Numbered from the stretch's first letter, positions 16,128 to 24,622 are shown. The stretch: 33,879 bases of DNA from Desulfobacterales bacterium (GCA_029211065.1 JARGFK010000046.1:1-33879); one strand, 5' to 3'. Numbers and translations: made by a program. The notes: generated by a model not told the origin, from the letters alone.

Positions 16128-16156
16128 TTGACACAGGAATTAATTAAAATTACAAA
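16128..16156 (+). promoter_or_regulatory. Promoter of the MinD/CobQ-like ATPase gene
   Basis: TTGACA (16128-16133) is a perfect -35 box. After 17 bases comes TACAAA (16151-16156, 4 of 6). Transcription would start near 16163. This lies inside the longest possible reading frame (from 16035), which argues that the real gene starts later, at 16236. The promoter may drive the whole downstream oxidoreductase cluster. Confidence 0.55.
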
Positions 16157-16235
16157 ACAAATTTATGTTTTTAGTCAATATCACGATGCTTTTAAACCGT
16201 TCCGGCGTTGTATTCTATATTCGGGGAAAAATTTT

Positions 16236-16949
16236 ATGGAGATCAATTTGACCGGCATTGTCGGGATTGTGGGCAATTACGGCAGCGGAAAAACGGAGGT
16301 TTCAATCAACCTGGCGGTCAGCAGAAAGCGGGCCGGTGTGGACGTTCGCATTGCCGACCTGGATCTGGTCAACCCCTATTTTCGCACCCGCGAAGCCAAT
16401 GCATCGCTGAAAGATCATGGGATTGACGTGGTGCTTCCCGACAAGGAATACCTCCAGGCGGATTTGCCCATCGTGAGCCCGGCGATTGCCGGATTGATTC
16501 GAAACCCGGCGCAGTTGACCCTGCTGGACATTGGCGGCGATGATGCCGGCGCTACCGTTCTGTCAAGCCTGGCAGATCACCTCCGGACCCAGAAGGTAAG
16601 CCTGCTCCAGGTGGTGAACCCGCACCGTCCCAATACCGATTCGATTGCAGGCTGCCTGAAAATAAAGGCGGAGATTGAAAAGGCGGCAAGGCTGCCTGTC
16701 ACCGGCCTGATCGGCAATGCCAATTTGATCGATGAGACAACCGTGGACGTTATTTATGAGGGGTATGAATTTGCGAATGAGCTGGCAATAGAAAGCGGTT
16801 TGCCCCTTGAATTCATTACGGTATCCACCGGATTGCTGCCAAAAATTGACATGGAGCGGTTCAACTGCCCGGTATTGGTTTTGGAAAGACAGCTGGTGCC
16901 CCCCTGGAAGAAAGCGTTCCGGTTGGGGGTAAAGAATTATGCCGTTTAA
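16236..16949 (+). CDS. MinD/CobQ-like P-loop ATPase next to a 2-oxoacid oxidoreductase operon
   Basis: A 237-residue P-loop NTPase of the MinD/ParA/CobQ group. The Walker A motif is GNYGSGKT (13-20). DLDLVNPYFRTRE is the switch-like region typical of SIMIBI-class proteins, and LLDIGGDDAG matches Walker B. The start at 16236 is chosen because GGGGA lies 9 bases upstream and a promoter precedes it; the preceding in-frame codons (16035-16235) read as low-complexity, AT-rich sequence. No membrane segment is seen. It lies 192 bases before the ferredoxin gene of the oxidoreductase operon on the same strand and may help in cofactor loading or assembly, but this is an inference from position only. 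I cannot name a characterised orthologue. Confidence 0.75.
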   Translation: MEINLTGIVGIVGNYGSGKTEVSINLAVSRKRAGVDVRIADLDLVNPYFRTREANASLKDHGIDVVLPDKEYLQADLPIVSPAIAGLIRNPAQLTLLDIGGDDAGATVLSSLADHLRTQKVSLLQVVNPHRPNTDSIAGCLKIKAEIEKAARLPVTGLIGNANLIDETTVDVIYEGYEFANELAIESGLPLEFITVSTGLLPKIDMERFNCPVLVLERQLVPPWKKAFRLGVKNYAV

Positions 16950-16987
16950 AGGCAAATTCCGAAAAAATAGATAAAGAGGCCGGAAGA

Positions 16988-17066
16988 ATAGAATATTGGA
17001 ATATTGAAAGAATGGAAAGATGCCCGTTACCTTGCATCTCATTATTCCAAGATTCCATCATTCCAG
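16988..17066. repeat. Intergenic ATTCCA-type short repeat element with inverted arms
   Basis: The left arm has irregular copies of TGGAAT/GGAAA (TTGGAATATTGAAAGAATGG, then AAAGATG). The right arm is the inverse, CATCTCATTATTCC, then AAGATTCC and ATCATTCC: three ATTCC units in tandem. AGATG/CATCT and the GGAA/TTCC units let the arms pair around the loop CCCGTTACCTTG. No coding potential is seen. Confidence 0.55.
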
Positions 17067-17141
17067 GATGATTTTCGCAGAAGCCGGCATAAGGACCGAC
17101 CCATCAGCTTATGATGGACGAATAAAAGGAGTTTTATTGTT

Positions 17142-17375
17142 ATGGGATATCAACACACAATTGATCGCGACCGCTGCAAGGGTTGCAGTTTATGTATCAC
17201 GGTATGCCCTAAAAATGTTTTGGAAATTGCATCCGACATGAACACCAAAGGGTATTTTCCCGCATACCAGGCCAGGCCGGAGGATTGCATTCACTGTTCG
17301 ATCTGCTGTATCATGTGTCCGGATGTGGCCATCACCATCACTGAAACAGCGGAAGCATCAACCACGGAAAAATAA
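17142..17375 (+). CDS. Ferredoxin-like delta subunit of a 2-oxoacid:ferredoxin oxidoreductase
   Basis: A 77-residue protein with two [4Fe-4S] motifs, CKGCSLCITVCP (about 13-24) and CIHCSICCIMCP (about 50-61). This is the form of the small electron-transfer subunit (KorD/VorD) that takes electrons from the catalytic TPP subunit. AAAGGAG stands 10 bases before the ATG. It opens a four-gene set of delta, alpha, beta and gamma subunits in close order, with the alpha gene starting 13 bases after its stop. The second cluster motif has an extra Cys in tandem (ICC), which does not disturb the CxxCxxCxxxCP spacing. The complex decarboxylates 2-oxoacids reversibly in the cytoplasm and gives acyl-CoA and reduced ferredoxin. 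Confidence 0.9.
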   Translation: MGYQHTIDRDRCKGCSLCITVCPKNVLEIASDMNTKGYFPAYQARPEDCIHCSICCIMCPDVAITITETAEASTTEK

Positions 17376-17388
17376 AGAGAGGGAAACC

Positions 17389-18468
17389 ATGGGCAAAGTA
17401 TTGATGAAGGGGAATGAGGCGATCAGCGAGGCAGCCATCCGGGCCGGATGCCTGAACTATTTCGCCTATCCGATTACCCCGCAGAATGAAGTCGCCGAAT
17501 ATCTTTCCAAGCGTCTGCCGGAGGTTGGCGGGGTATTTTTGCAGGGGGAGAGCGAGGTGGCCGTTTCTTATATGCTTTTCGGCGCGTCTGCCTGCGGCGC
17601 CAGGGTTCTGACGACGTCCTCCAGCCCGGGGATCAGTCTCATGAGCGAAGGGCTCAGTTATATGACGGCCGCCCAATGTCCGGTCGTTTTGATCAATATC
17701 ATGCGCTGCGGTCCGGGACTGGGGGGAATTCTGCCGGCCCAGGGGGATTATTTTCAGGCCACCAAAGGCGGCGGCCACGGAGATTATCATCTGCTGGTCA
17801 TGGCGCCGGCCAGTGTTCAGGAAGCCGTTGAAATGGTCATGCAGGCGTTTATACTGGCGGAAAAATATCGCAATCCCGTCATGCTTTTAGGCGACGGACT
17901 GATCGGTCAAATGATGGAACCGGTTGAATTTCCGGAAGATTATATCGTCCCGCCCGTCAATAAAGACGCCTGGGCCACCAGCGGCATGGGAACCCGCAAG
18001 AGCCGCACCCGAAATCTGGTCAAAACGCTCTACCTGGATCCGGTTGAACTGAATAATCACAATCTGCTGCTGAAATCAAAATACGACCGGATGAAGAGAG
18101 AGGATGTCAGATTTGAGAACTACAATACCGATACGGATTACAGCGCTCTGATCGTGAGCTATGGCACCATGAGCCGGGTCTGCATCACGGCCATCGACAA
18201 TTTAAAGGCCGAAGGTCTTGAAGTCGGCATGCTGAGGCCCCAGACCCTTTTTCCGTTTCCTGAAAAGGGAGTCCACGCAGCCGCGGCAAAGAAAAGCTGT
18301 AAAGTGGTGATCAGCGTTGAAATGAGCATGGGCCAGATGGTGGAGGATGTCGACCGCAGCGTCAAGGGCCAGCGTCCGGTGGAATGGTATGGGAAATGCG
18401 GCGGCGAGGTGCCCACACCGGAAGAAATAATGGACGTCGTACGGGCGAAGTTAAAGCAATCGTCTTAA
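17389..18468 (+). CDS. vorB: 2-oxoacid:ferredoxin oxidoreductase alpha subunit (VorB/KorA type)
   Basis: A 359-residue alpha subunit carrying the pyrimidine-binding and C-terminal transketolase-like domains. Typical features are VLMKGNEAISEAAIRAGC at the start, the YPITPQNEVAEY loop, LQGESEVAV with the conserved Glu, TTSSSPGISLMSEG, and PGLGGILPAQGDY. The length and pattern fit the 3-methyl-2-oxobutanoate (ketoisovalerate) subfamily named VorB, but 2-oxoglutarate (KorA) cannot be excluded from sequence alone. The start at 17389 has GAGAGGG upstream; the longer frame to 17323 overlaps the ferredoxin gene. In an anaerobe the enzyme could serve branched-chain amino acid oxidation or reductive carboxylation. 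Confidence 0.88.
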   Translation: MGKVLMKGNEAISEAAIRAGCLNYFAYPITPQNEVAEYLSKRLPEVGGVFLQGESEVAVSYMLFGASACGARVLTTSSSPGISLMSEGLSYMTAAQCPVVLINIMRCGPGLGGILPAQGDYFQATKGGGHGDYHLLVMAPASVQEAVEMVMQAFILAEKYRNPVMLLGDGLIGQMMEPVEFPEDYIVPPVNKDAWATSGMGTRKSRTRNLVKTLYLDPVELNNHNLLLKSKYDRMKREDVRFENYNTDTDYSALIVSYGTMSRVCITAIDNLKAEGLEVGMLRPQTLFPFPEKGVHAAAAKKSCKVVISVEMSMGQMVEDVDRSVKGQRPVEWYGKCGGEVPTPEEIMDVVRAKLKQSS

Positions 18469-18563
18469 CCCCAGATACGGGATAAGTACCCTCTCGAAAT
18501 AAATTTCCGCCAAAAACGCGCAGAAAATTATTTCACAGGTACGAATGCAAGGAGCTGAGAACA

Positions 18564-19301
18564 ATGGGTAAAACATACAAAAAACCGGAGGCGCTTTCCG
18601 ACAACTATACACATTACTGCCCGGGTTGCACTCACGGCACTATCCATCGGCTGATTGCCGAAGTCATTGATGAACTGGGGATCCGGGACCGCACGGTGGG
18701 GATTGCCCCGGTGGGATGCGCCGTCCTGGCCTACAATTATTTCACCTTCGATTTCCAGGAGGCGGCCCATGGCCGTGCGCCGGCCATGGCCACCGGCATC
18801 AAGCGGGTCCGGCCGGACCTAATGGTTTTCACCTATCAGGGCGATGGCGATTTGGCGAGCATCGGCTTATCGGAAATCATCCACGCCGCCAACCGCGGCG
18901 AGAAGTTTACGACCGTTTTTGTAAATAACGCGGTTTACGGCATGACCGGCGGCCAGATGGCGCCCACCACGATGCCGGACCAGCGCACCACGACATCCCC
19001 CTACGGGCGCAAAGTCGAAGATGCCGGCATGCCCATCCGGATAGCGGAACTGCTGGCCACGCTGGCGACCCCCTCCTATATTTCGCGCCATACGGTGATT
19101 CGACCCAAATATATCACCAAGGCAAAGCGCGCTATTAAACAGGCGTTTACCTATCAACTGGAAGGCCGCTGTTTCAGCCTGGTGGAGATTGTGAGCACGT
19201 GCCCCACCAACTGGGGAATGACACCGTCCGAGGCGCTGGACTGGACCGAAGACAAATTGCTGGCCTATTATAAACTGGGCGAATATAAAACACCCGAATA
19301 G
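18564..19301 (+). CDS. 2-oxoacid:ferredoxin oxidoreductase beta subunit (TPP-binding)
   Basis: A 245-residue beta subunit that binds thiamine diphosphate. The TPP/Mg motif is GDGD followed 23 residues later by VNN (YQGDGDLASIGLSE to TTVFVNN). The N-terminal YCPGCTHG and the PVGCAVLAYNYF region supply cysteines typical of the family. MTGGQMAPTT is the conserved segment after the TPP motif. GGAG lies upstream of the ATG. The gap to the alpha gene is 95 bases, the only loose spacing in the set, and no terminator is seen in it. It pairs with the alpha subunit to form the catalytic core and passes electrons to the ferredoxin subunit. Confidence 0.9.
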   Translation: MGKTYKKPEALSDNYTHYCPGCTHGTIHRLIAEVIDELGIRDRTVGIAPVGCAVLAYNYFTFDFQEAAHGRAPAMATGIKRVRPDLMVFTYQGDGDLASIGLSEIIHAANRGEKFTTVFVNNAVYGMTGGQMAPTTMPDQRTTTSPYGRKVEDAGMPIRIAELLATLATPSYISRHTVIRPKYITKAKRAIKQAFTYQLEGRCFSLVEIVSTCPTNWGMTPSEALDWTEDKLLAYYKLGEYKTPE

Positions 19302-19315
19302 CTGGAGGAGAACGA

Positions 19316-19858
19316 ATGCAAAGTGAAGTAATGTTTGCCGGTTTCGGCGGGCAGGGCATATTGTTAATCGGAAAAATTTTGGCAAACGCTGCCATGGAAC
19401 AGGGCTTCCAGGTCGGGTGGATTCCCTCTTACGGTCCGGAGATGCGCGGCGGAACCGCTTACTGCACGGTGGTGATCAGTGATCGCCCCATCGGGTCTCC
19501 CATTATCCGCAACCCCGGGCATCTGATTGCCATGAACCGACCGTCGCTGGAAAAATTTGCCCCCATGGTAAAACCCGGCGGCGTTGTCCTGATCAACAGC
19601 TCGCTGATTCATGTCGGCAGCGGCCGCACGGACATTGACGAACTTAAGGTCCCAACCATGGAAATCGCCAGCGAACTGGGAAATGTCCGCGCGGCGAATA
19701 TCGTGGCGCTGGCTGCCTTTGCGGCCCGCAGTAAAATTGTGGATTTTGAGGTGCTGCGCAATACCGTCAAGGAAGAATTCGCAAAGAAGAAAAAGCTGAT
19801 ACCGCTGAATATGGATGCCATGGATGCCGGGCAAAAGGCGGCTCTAAAGACAGAATGA
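19316..19858 (+). CDS. 2-oxoacid:ferredoxin oxidoreductase gamma subunit
   Basis: A 180-residue gamma subunit with the CoA-contacting fold of the family. FAGFGGQGILLIGKILA (8-24) is the usual glycine-rich opening, and SYGPEMRGGTAYCTV (38-52) is the signature segment. The gene begins 14 bases after the beta gene, with GGAGGAG before the ATG. It completes the delta-alpha-beta-gamma complex. No truncation or missing motif is seen. Confidence 0.9.
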   Translation: MQSEVMFAGFGGQGILLIGKILANAAMEQGFQVGWIPSYGPEMRGGTAYCTVVISDRPIGSPIIRNPGHLIAMNRPSLEKFAPMVKPGGVVLINSSLIHVGSGRTDIDELKVPTMEIASELGNVRAANIVALAAFAARSKIVDFEVLRNTVKEEFAKKKKLIPLNMDAMDAGQKAALKTE

Positions 19859-19877
19859 GTCATACGCAGGGAGAGAT

Positions 19878-20969
19878 ATGCTGAAATTAACGCCGCCGGA
19901 TTATATTGCAGGCTTAACACCCTACAAACCCGGCAAACCTTTGGAAGAGCTTGAACGCGAATACGGCATTTCCGATTCCATCAAGCTTGCCTCCAACGAA
20001 AATCCGCTGGGACCCTCGCCAGCGGCGCTAAAAGCGATGCAAGGCGCCCTTAAGGAGTTGCATCGTTATCCGGACGGCAGCGGGTTTAAGCTGAAGCGCA
20101 AAATCTCCGAAAAATTCGGGGTCGATTCCGGGCGGGTGGTTCTGGGAAACGGCTCGGATGAAATCATCGGTATGCTGACACGCGCCTTCCTGCAGCCGGG
20201 AGATGAGGTCGTTTTGCCCACGCCGTCTTTTCTGATGTATGCAATCATGGTGCGCAGCGCAGGCGCGGTTCCGGTTTATGTTCCCTTAAAAGATCTGTCC
20301 CTGGATTTAGACGGCATGAAAAGCCGCGTCAATCCGAAAACCCGCATGATTTTCATCTGTAATCCCAACAACCCAACCGGAACCTTTATCAGCGATAGGG
20401 ATTTCAGGGGGTTTCTCGAAAGCCTCCCGACGGAACTCATGGTGGTGGTGGACGAGGCTTATATCGAGTTCGTGCGCGGGGTCAAGGCTGCCAGCAGCAT
20501 CGAATACCTCAAGGGCGGCCGGGAACTGGTGACCCTGCGGACATTTTCCAAGGCTTACGGTCTGGCCGGGTTAAGAATCGGTTTTGGGGTCATGCCGCCG
20601 GAAGTCGCCGACCTGCTCAACCGGGTCCGCCAGCCCTTCAATGCCAACAGCCTGGCCCAGATAGGCGCACTGGCAGCTTTGGACGACACCGTCTTTTTTG
20701 AAAAAACCCTGAAATTGATTCATAGCGGACTCGATTTTCTTTACAGCAGCCTGGATAAAATGGGGATCGAGTATTTTCCGAGCCAGGCCAATTTTTTTCT
20801 TGTCAATGTCAGACAAAATGCAGACGCGGTCTTTGAAGCCATGCTTAAGCAGGGCGTGATTGTTCGCTCCATGACGGAATACGGTTTTCCTGAGTTTATC
20901 CGCATTAATGTCGGTCTTCCGGCGGAAAACGACCGGTTTTTAAAGGCCCTGGCAAAGGTGCTGGGATGA
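19878..20969 (+). CDS. hisC: Histidinol-phosphate aminotransferase
   Basis: A 363-residue PLP-dependent class I/II aminotransferase. It converts imidazole-acetol phosphate to histidinol phosphate and may also act on aromatic 2-oxoacids. Visible marks are LASNENPLGPSP near the N-terminus, NPNNPTGT, the VVDEAYIEF aspartate that contacts the PLP ring, and the PLP-lysine in TFSKAYGLAGLRIGF (Lys about 224). The C-terminal arginine is in EFIRINVG. GGGAGA precedes the ATG. Its stop overlaps the cmk start by four bases (ATGA), so the two are translationally coupled. The location next to cmk, away from other his genes, resembles the position of aromatic-pathway genes in other proteobacteria, so a role in phenylalanine or tyrosine synthesis is possible. 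Confidence 0.9.
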   Translation: MLKLTPPDYIAGLTPYKPGKPLEELEREYGISDSIKLASNENPLGPSPAALKAMQGALKELHRYPDGSGFKLKRKISEKFGVDSGRVVLGNGSDEIIGMLTRAFLQPGDEVVLPTPSFLMYAIMVRSAGAVPVYVPLKDLSLDLDGMKSRVNPKTRMIFICNPNNPTGTFISDRDFRGFLESLPTELMVVVDEAYIEFVRGVKAASSIEYLKGGRELVTLRTFSKAYGLAGLRIGFGVMPPEVADLLNRVRQPFNANSLAQIGALAALDDTVFFEKTLKLIHSGLDFLYSSLDKMGIEYFPSQANFFLVNVRQNADAVFEAMLKQGVIVRSMTEYGFPEFIRINVGLPAENDRFLKALAKVLG

Positions 20970-21631
20970 AACCGCTGCTCATCACCATCGACGGTCCTGC
21001 CGGAGCCGGCAAGACAACGGTGAGCCGTCTGCTGGCGGACTTGCTGGGCTATCGCTACATCGATACCGGCGCGCTTTACCGGGGAATTGCCCTAGCGGTT
21101 AAATCCGCCGGGATCGCCCCGGAGGACGACAGCGCCCTTGAGAAGCTTTGCAGCACCCTGGTTTTGCAGTTTGGCCGAAATGACGAGGGGGTCCGTCTGC
21201 TACTGAATCATCAGGACATTACCGATCAGATCCGTACACCTGAAATAACGATGCTGGCTTCGGCGGTTTCGGCGCGGCCGGTTGTCAGAAAATGCCTGTT
21301 GGGTCTGCAGCGGGAAATGGGCAGAGAGAAGAACGCTGTTTTTGAAGGCCGTGATATGGGAACCGTCGTTTTTCCAGATGCAGACGTGAAATTTTATCTG
21401 GATGCTTCACTGGAAAAACGGGCCATCCGGCGGCACCGTGAACTCAAGCCGCAAACCTGCCAGAGTCTGGCAGTGGTTGAAGCGGATATCGAACGACGGG
21501 ATAAAAATGACAGCACCCGTCAACATGCGCCCTTAAAACCGGCAGCAGACAGCATCATCATCGACTCAACCGAACTGACGGTGGAAGCGGTTGTAGAAAC
21601 CATGAGGTCCCATATTCAAAAGCGGCGGTGA
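20966..21631 (+). CDS. cmk: Cytidylate kinase
   Basis: A 221-residue (d)CMP kinase. The P-loop is GPAGAGKTT (10-18). DTGALYRGIAL (32-42) forms the substrate site, FEGRDMGTVVFPDAD carries the NMP-binding Arg and Asp, and RRDKNDSTR is the lid region. Length is normal. The start overlaps the hisC stop (ATGA), and rpsA follows after 117 bases: cmk next to rpsA is a widely conserved bacterial arrangement. I see no terminator between cmk and rpsA. Confidence 0.95.
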   Translation: MKPLLITIDGPAGAGKTTVSRLLADLLGYRYIDTGALYRGIALAVKSAGIAPEDDSALEKLCSTLVLQFGRNDEGVRLLLNHQDITDQIRTPEITMLASAVSARPVVRKCLLGLQREMGREKNAVFEGRDMGTVVFPDADVKFYLDASLEKRAIRRHRELKPQTCQSLAVVEADIERRDKNDSTRQHAPLKPAADSIIIDSTELTVEAVVETMRSHIQKRR

Positions 21632-21748
21632 ATATTTTTTATAAATAATCATTGCATTTTAATAGAGGGCTTGATAAATAATTATGGTTATGCGGCTATT
21701 TAAGATGTATCAGACCGCGATTAAATCGGCTTAGGGGGTATTTTTTTA

Positions 21749-23569
21749 ATGGAAGATTCTAAAAAAAACGAAACAACACAACATTCAAACCTGGAAGAAA
21801 CAGTCGGTACAGAGATTGACGAAAAGGACGACGCGCTGAAAACCGAGGGGAAAACGGAAGACCAGAAAACCAAAGAAGACCGTGCTGATGCCAATGAAAT
21901 GGAAAATTTCATGGATATGTACGAGGAGAGCTTCAAGCGTTTTCAGGAGGGCGAAGTCGTTTCCGGCAGGATTATTTCAGTCGATAAAGATTACGTTTCG
22001 GTGGATATCGGGTACAAATCCGAAGGTCAAATACGAATCCATGAATTCATGGATGAAAACGGCGACATCGTTGCCAAGGTGGGCGACAAGGTCGAAGTGA
22101 TGGTGGAAAGGTGGGATGATGAGGAAGAAGTCGTTGTCCTGTCTAAAGAAAAAGCCGCTTCCGTCAAGGTGTGGGAAGAGATCAAAAACGCCTACGATGA
22201 AGAAGGCGTTGTCACGGGCGTGATTGTCAACCGGGTCAAGGGAGGCTTTTCGGTGGACATCGGGGTCCAGGCCTTTTTGCCGGGATCCCAGGCGGATTTA
22301 CGGCCCATTCGCAACCTGGATGATATGGTCGGAAAAACCTTTAAATTCAAAATTCTAAAATACAACCGCAAGCGCAGCAATATCGTGCTGTCGCGGCGGG
22401 CGCTGCTTGAAGCAGAGCGGGAATCCAAACGCACGGCAACCTTGAAATCCATCCGCGAAGGCAAAGTCGTGGAAGGCATTGTCAAAAACATTACGGAATA
22501 CGGCGTTTTTGTGGATCTGGGCGGAGTGGACGGACTCCTGCATATTACCGATATTTCCTGGGGCCGGGTGAAACATCCGTCCGAACTTTTTTCAGTTGCA
22601 GATCAGATTAAGGTAAAGATTCTCAATCTCGATATTGAAAAAGAAAGAGTTTCTCTGGGAATGAAACAATTGACGGAAGATCCCTGGCTGACGGCTACGG
22701 AAAAATATCCGGTTGGAACGCGCATTACCGGTCGGGCCGTGAGTCTGACCGATTACGGCGCTTTTGTGGAACTGGAAGAGGGTATTGAAGGGTTGATTCA
22801 CGTTTCCGAAATGTCATGGACACGCAAGGTGCGCCATCCTTCCAAGATCGTTTCCATCGGAGAGGATGTTGAAGCGATCGTTCTGGATATCAAGCCGGAA
22901 AGCCGGCGGATTTCTCTGGGGATGAAACAGGTCGCTCCCAATCCCTGGGACGTCATCAGTGAGAAATATCCGGTGGGGACCACCATCGAAGGCAAAATAA
23001 AGAATATTACAGACTTCGGGCTGTTCATCGGAATTGATGAAGGCATCGACGGACTGATTCACATTTCGGATATTTCCTGGACGAAACGGATCAAACACCC
23101 CTCGGAAATATACAAAAAAGGGGAAACGGTCCAGGCCATTGTTCTCGACATCGACAAAGCGACGGAACGGTTCTCGCTGGGGATCAAGCAGATGCAGCCG
23201 GACCCGTGGCAAACTGTGGCGGAGCGGTATGCAGTCGGAAAGGAGATCACGGGCACCGTTACCAATATTACCGATTTCGGTGTTTTTGTGGAACTGGAAG
23301 AGGGGATTGAGGGGCTCGTGCATGTTTCCGAGATCGCCAAGGAAAAGCTGAAAACACCGGTGGGACAGTTTAACGTCGGTGATATCATAACGGCCAAGGT
23401 CATGAATATCAACAGCGAAGAAAGAAGGATCGGTCTTTCCATCAAACGACTTGAAATGGACGACGAACATGGCCTGCTGAATGATTATATCAGCAGCATG
23501 CGCCCCACAACGTCAGACTTCGGTGAAATTTTAAGAGAAAATCTTCAGGAAAAATTCAACGATAAATAG
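21749..23569 (+). CDS. rpsA: 30S ribosomal protein S1
   Basis: A 606-residue protein that binds mRNA leaders and helps the ribosome load structured or weak-site messages. Six S1 (OB-fold) domains can be traced at about 68-133, 152-217, 237-306, 323-393, 410-480 and 497-566. The last four carry the repeated pattern (D/E)YG.FV.L or DFG.F, then EGL.H.S. Before the first domain is an acidic, Lys/Glu/Thr-rich extension of about 50 residues that E. coli S1 lacks. An internal Met at residue 51 has no ribosome site, whereas TAGGGGGT precedes the ATG at 21749, so the long form is preferred. It lies between cmk and sppA, and a large hairpin follows the stop. Confidence 0.95.
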   Translation: MEDSKKNETTQHSNLEETVGTEIDEKDDALKTEGKTEDQKTKEDRADANEMENFMDMYEESFKRFQEGEVVSGRIISVDKDYVSVDIGYKSEGQIRIHEFMDENGDIVAKVGDKVEVMVERWDDEEEVVVLSKEKAASVKVWEEIKNAYDEEGVVTGVIVNRVKGGFSVDIGVQAFLPGSQADLRPIRNLDDMVGKTFKFKILKYNRKRSNIVLSRRALLEAERESKRTATLKSIREGKVVEGIVKNITEYGVFVDLGGVDGLLHITDISWGRVKHPSELFSVADQIKVKILNLDIEKERVSLGMKQLTEDPWLTATEKYPVGTRITGRAVSLTDYGAFVELEEGIEGLIHVSEMSWTRKVRHPSKIVSIGEDVEAIVLDIKPESRRISLGMKQVAPNPWDVISEKYPVGTTIEGKIKNITDFGLFIGIDEGIDGLIHISDISWTKRIKHPSEIYKKGETVQAIVLDIDKATERFSLGIKQMQPDPWQTVAERYAVGKEITGTVTNITDFGVFVELEEGIEGLVHVSEIAKEKLKTPVGQFNVGDIITAKVMNINSEERRIGLSIKRLEMDDEHGLLNDYISSMRPTTSDFGEILRENLQEKFNDK

Positions 23570-23581
23570 AAAACCGACTTG

Positions 23582-23617
23582 CCACGATCAGCGGCAGATA
23601 CATGCTGCTGATCGTGG
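23582..23617. other. Perfect 11-bp stem-loop after rpsA
   Basis: CCACGATCAGC (23582-23592) pairs with GCTGATCGTGG (23607-23617), and GCA/TGC extends the stem inside the 14-base loop. No T-run follows on the plus strand, so it is not a classical Rho-independent terminator. It may protect the rpsA message 3' end or pause RNA polymerase before sppA. Confidence 0.5.
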
Positions 23618-23665
23618 AAAAGTTGCTCATACTGAACCCCAACGATTCATCTATAAGATAGCATC

Positions 23666-24571
23666 ATGTTTTCCCGCCGGCATCCGTATCTTTTTTTTAT
23701 TTTGACAGCGCTTTCCATTTCCGCAGTTGTCGTCATTGCCATATCCCTGCTGTTTCTTTTTGGGGCTTCGGATTCGGATTTTGCCGGTCTGGACAGAGGG
23801 GGCGACAGGGTCGGGGTCATCGAGATAACCGGTGTCATTTCCGACGCCAAACAAGTGATTCAGCAACTGAAAAGATTCCGCAAAGAAGATTCCATCAAGG
23901 CCATTGTGATGCGTATCGATTCGCCCGGAGGCGGCGTCGGTCCGTCACAGGAAATTTTCCGCGAAATTCAAAAAACGATCGAATCCAAAAAGGTCATCAC
24001 TTCGATGGGGGCGGTGGCAGCGTCCGGCGGATATTACATCGCCGCTGGCACAAACGGCATCGTTGCAAGCCCCGGCAGCATTACCGGCAGCATCGGGGTC
24101 ATTATGGGTTATGCCAATTTTGAGCAGATTTTGAAAAAAATCGGGCTGGTGCCCGTTGTGATCAAAAGCGGTGAATATAAAGACATGGGATCGCCGGCCC
24201 GGGAGATGACCGGCCGGGAACAGCAATTGCTGCAGGATTTTGTGGATAAAATTCACGGCCAATTTGTGAAAGATGTCGCTCTCGGAAGAAAAATGGATCT
24301 TGCTGAGGTCGTAAAACTTGCAGACGGCCGAATTTTTACCGGTGAAGAAGCCCAGGAATTAGGGATTGTGGACCGTCTGGGAAACCTTGAAGATTCCATT
24401 GAATGGGCCGGGCGCCTGGGGGGGATTAAAGGGGAAGTTACAGCCGTCTACATTCGCGACAAGAAATTCTCCATTCTGAAATATCTGACCGAATCAACCC
24501 TGCAAGAATTGTTTGGACTCGCAGTCAGCCCGCATCTGACAGGCGGGTATCTGTATCGACCGACCGATTAA
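23666..24571 (+). CDS. sppA: Signal peptide peptidase SppA (short form)
   Basis: A 301-residue membrane serine protease that degrades cleaved signal peptides. One N-terminal membrane anchor (about 8-33, rich in Ile, Val, Leu and Phe) is followed by a single protease domain, as in the short Bacillus-type SppA and unlike the tandem E. coli form. The catalytic serine is Ser120 in GAVAASGGYYIA, and the general-base lysine is likely Lys172 in KSGEYKDMGSP, at the spacing seen in the Bacillus enzyme. RIDSPGGGVGPSQE is also conserved. No clear ribosome site precedes the ATG, so the start is less certain than the gene. It lies 96 bases after rpsA and converges on the TsaC-like gene. Confidence 0.92.
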   Translation: MFSRRHPYLFFILTALSISAVVVIAISLLFLFGASDSDFAGLDRGGDRVGVIEITGVISDAKQVIQQLKRFRKEDSIKAIVMRIDSPGGGVGPSQEIFREIQKTIESKKVITSMGAVAASGGYYIAAGTNGIVASPGSITGSIGVIMGYANFEQILKKIGLVPVVIKSGEYKDMGSPAREMTGREQQLLQDFVDKIHGQFVKDVALGRKMDLAEVVKLADGRIFTGEEAQELGIVDRLGNLEDSIEWAGRLGGIKGEVTAVYIRDKKFSILKYLTESTLQELFGLAVSPHLTGGYLYRPTD

Positions 24572-24597
24572 CCTGGTTATTCCAACAAAGCGAATCC

Positions 24598-24622
24598 AAG
24601 GCCCCCTGAACCTGGCTTTTTA
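24598..24622 (+). terminator. Weak intrinsic terminator candidate after sppA
   Basis: AAGGCC and GGCTT can form a five-pair stem with one bulge around CCCTGAACCT, followed by TTTTT. It overlaps the stop codon of the convergent gene. The stem is short, so the call is tentative. Confidence 0.3.
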
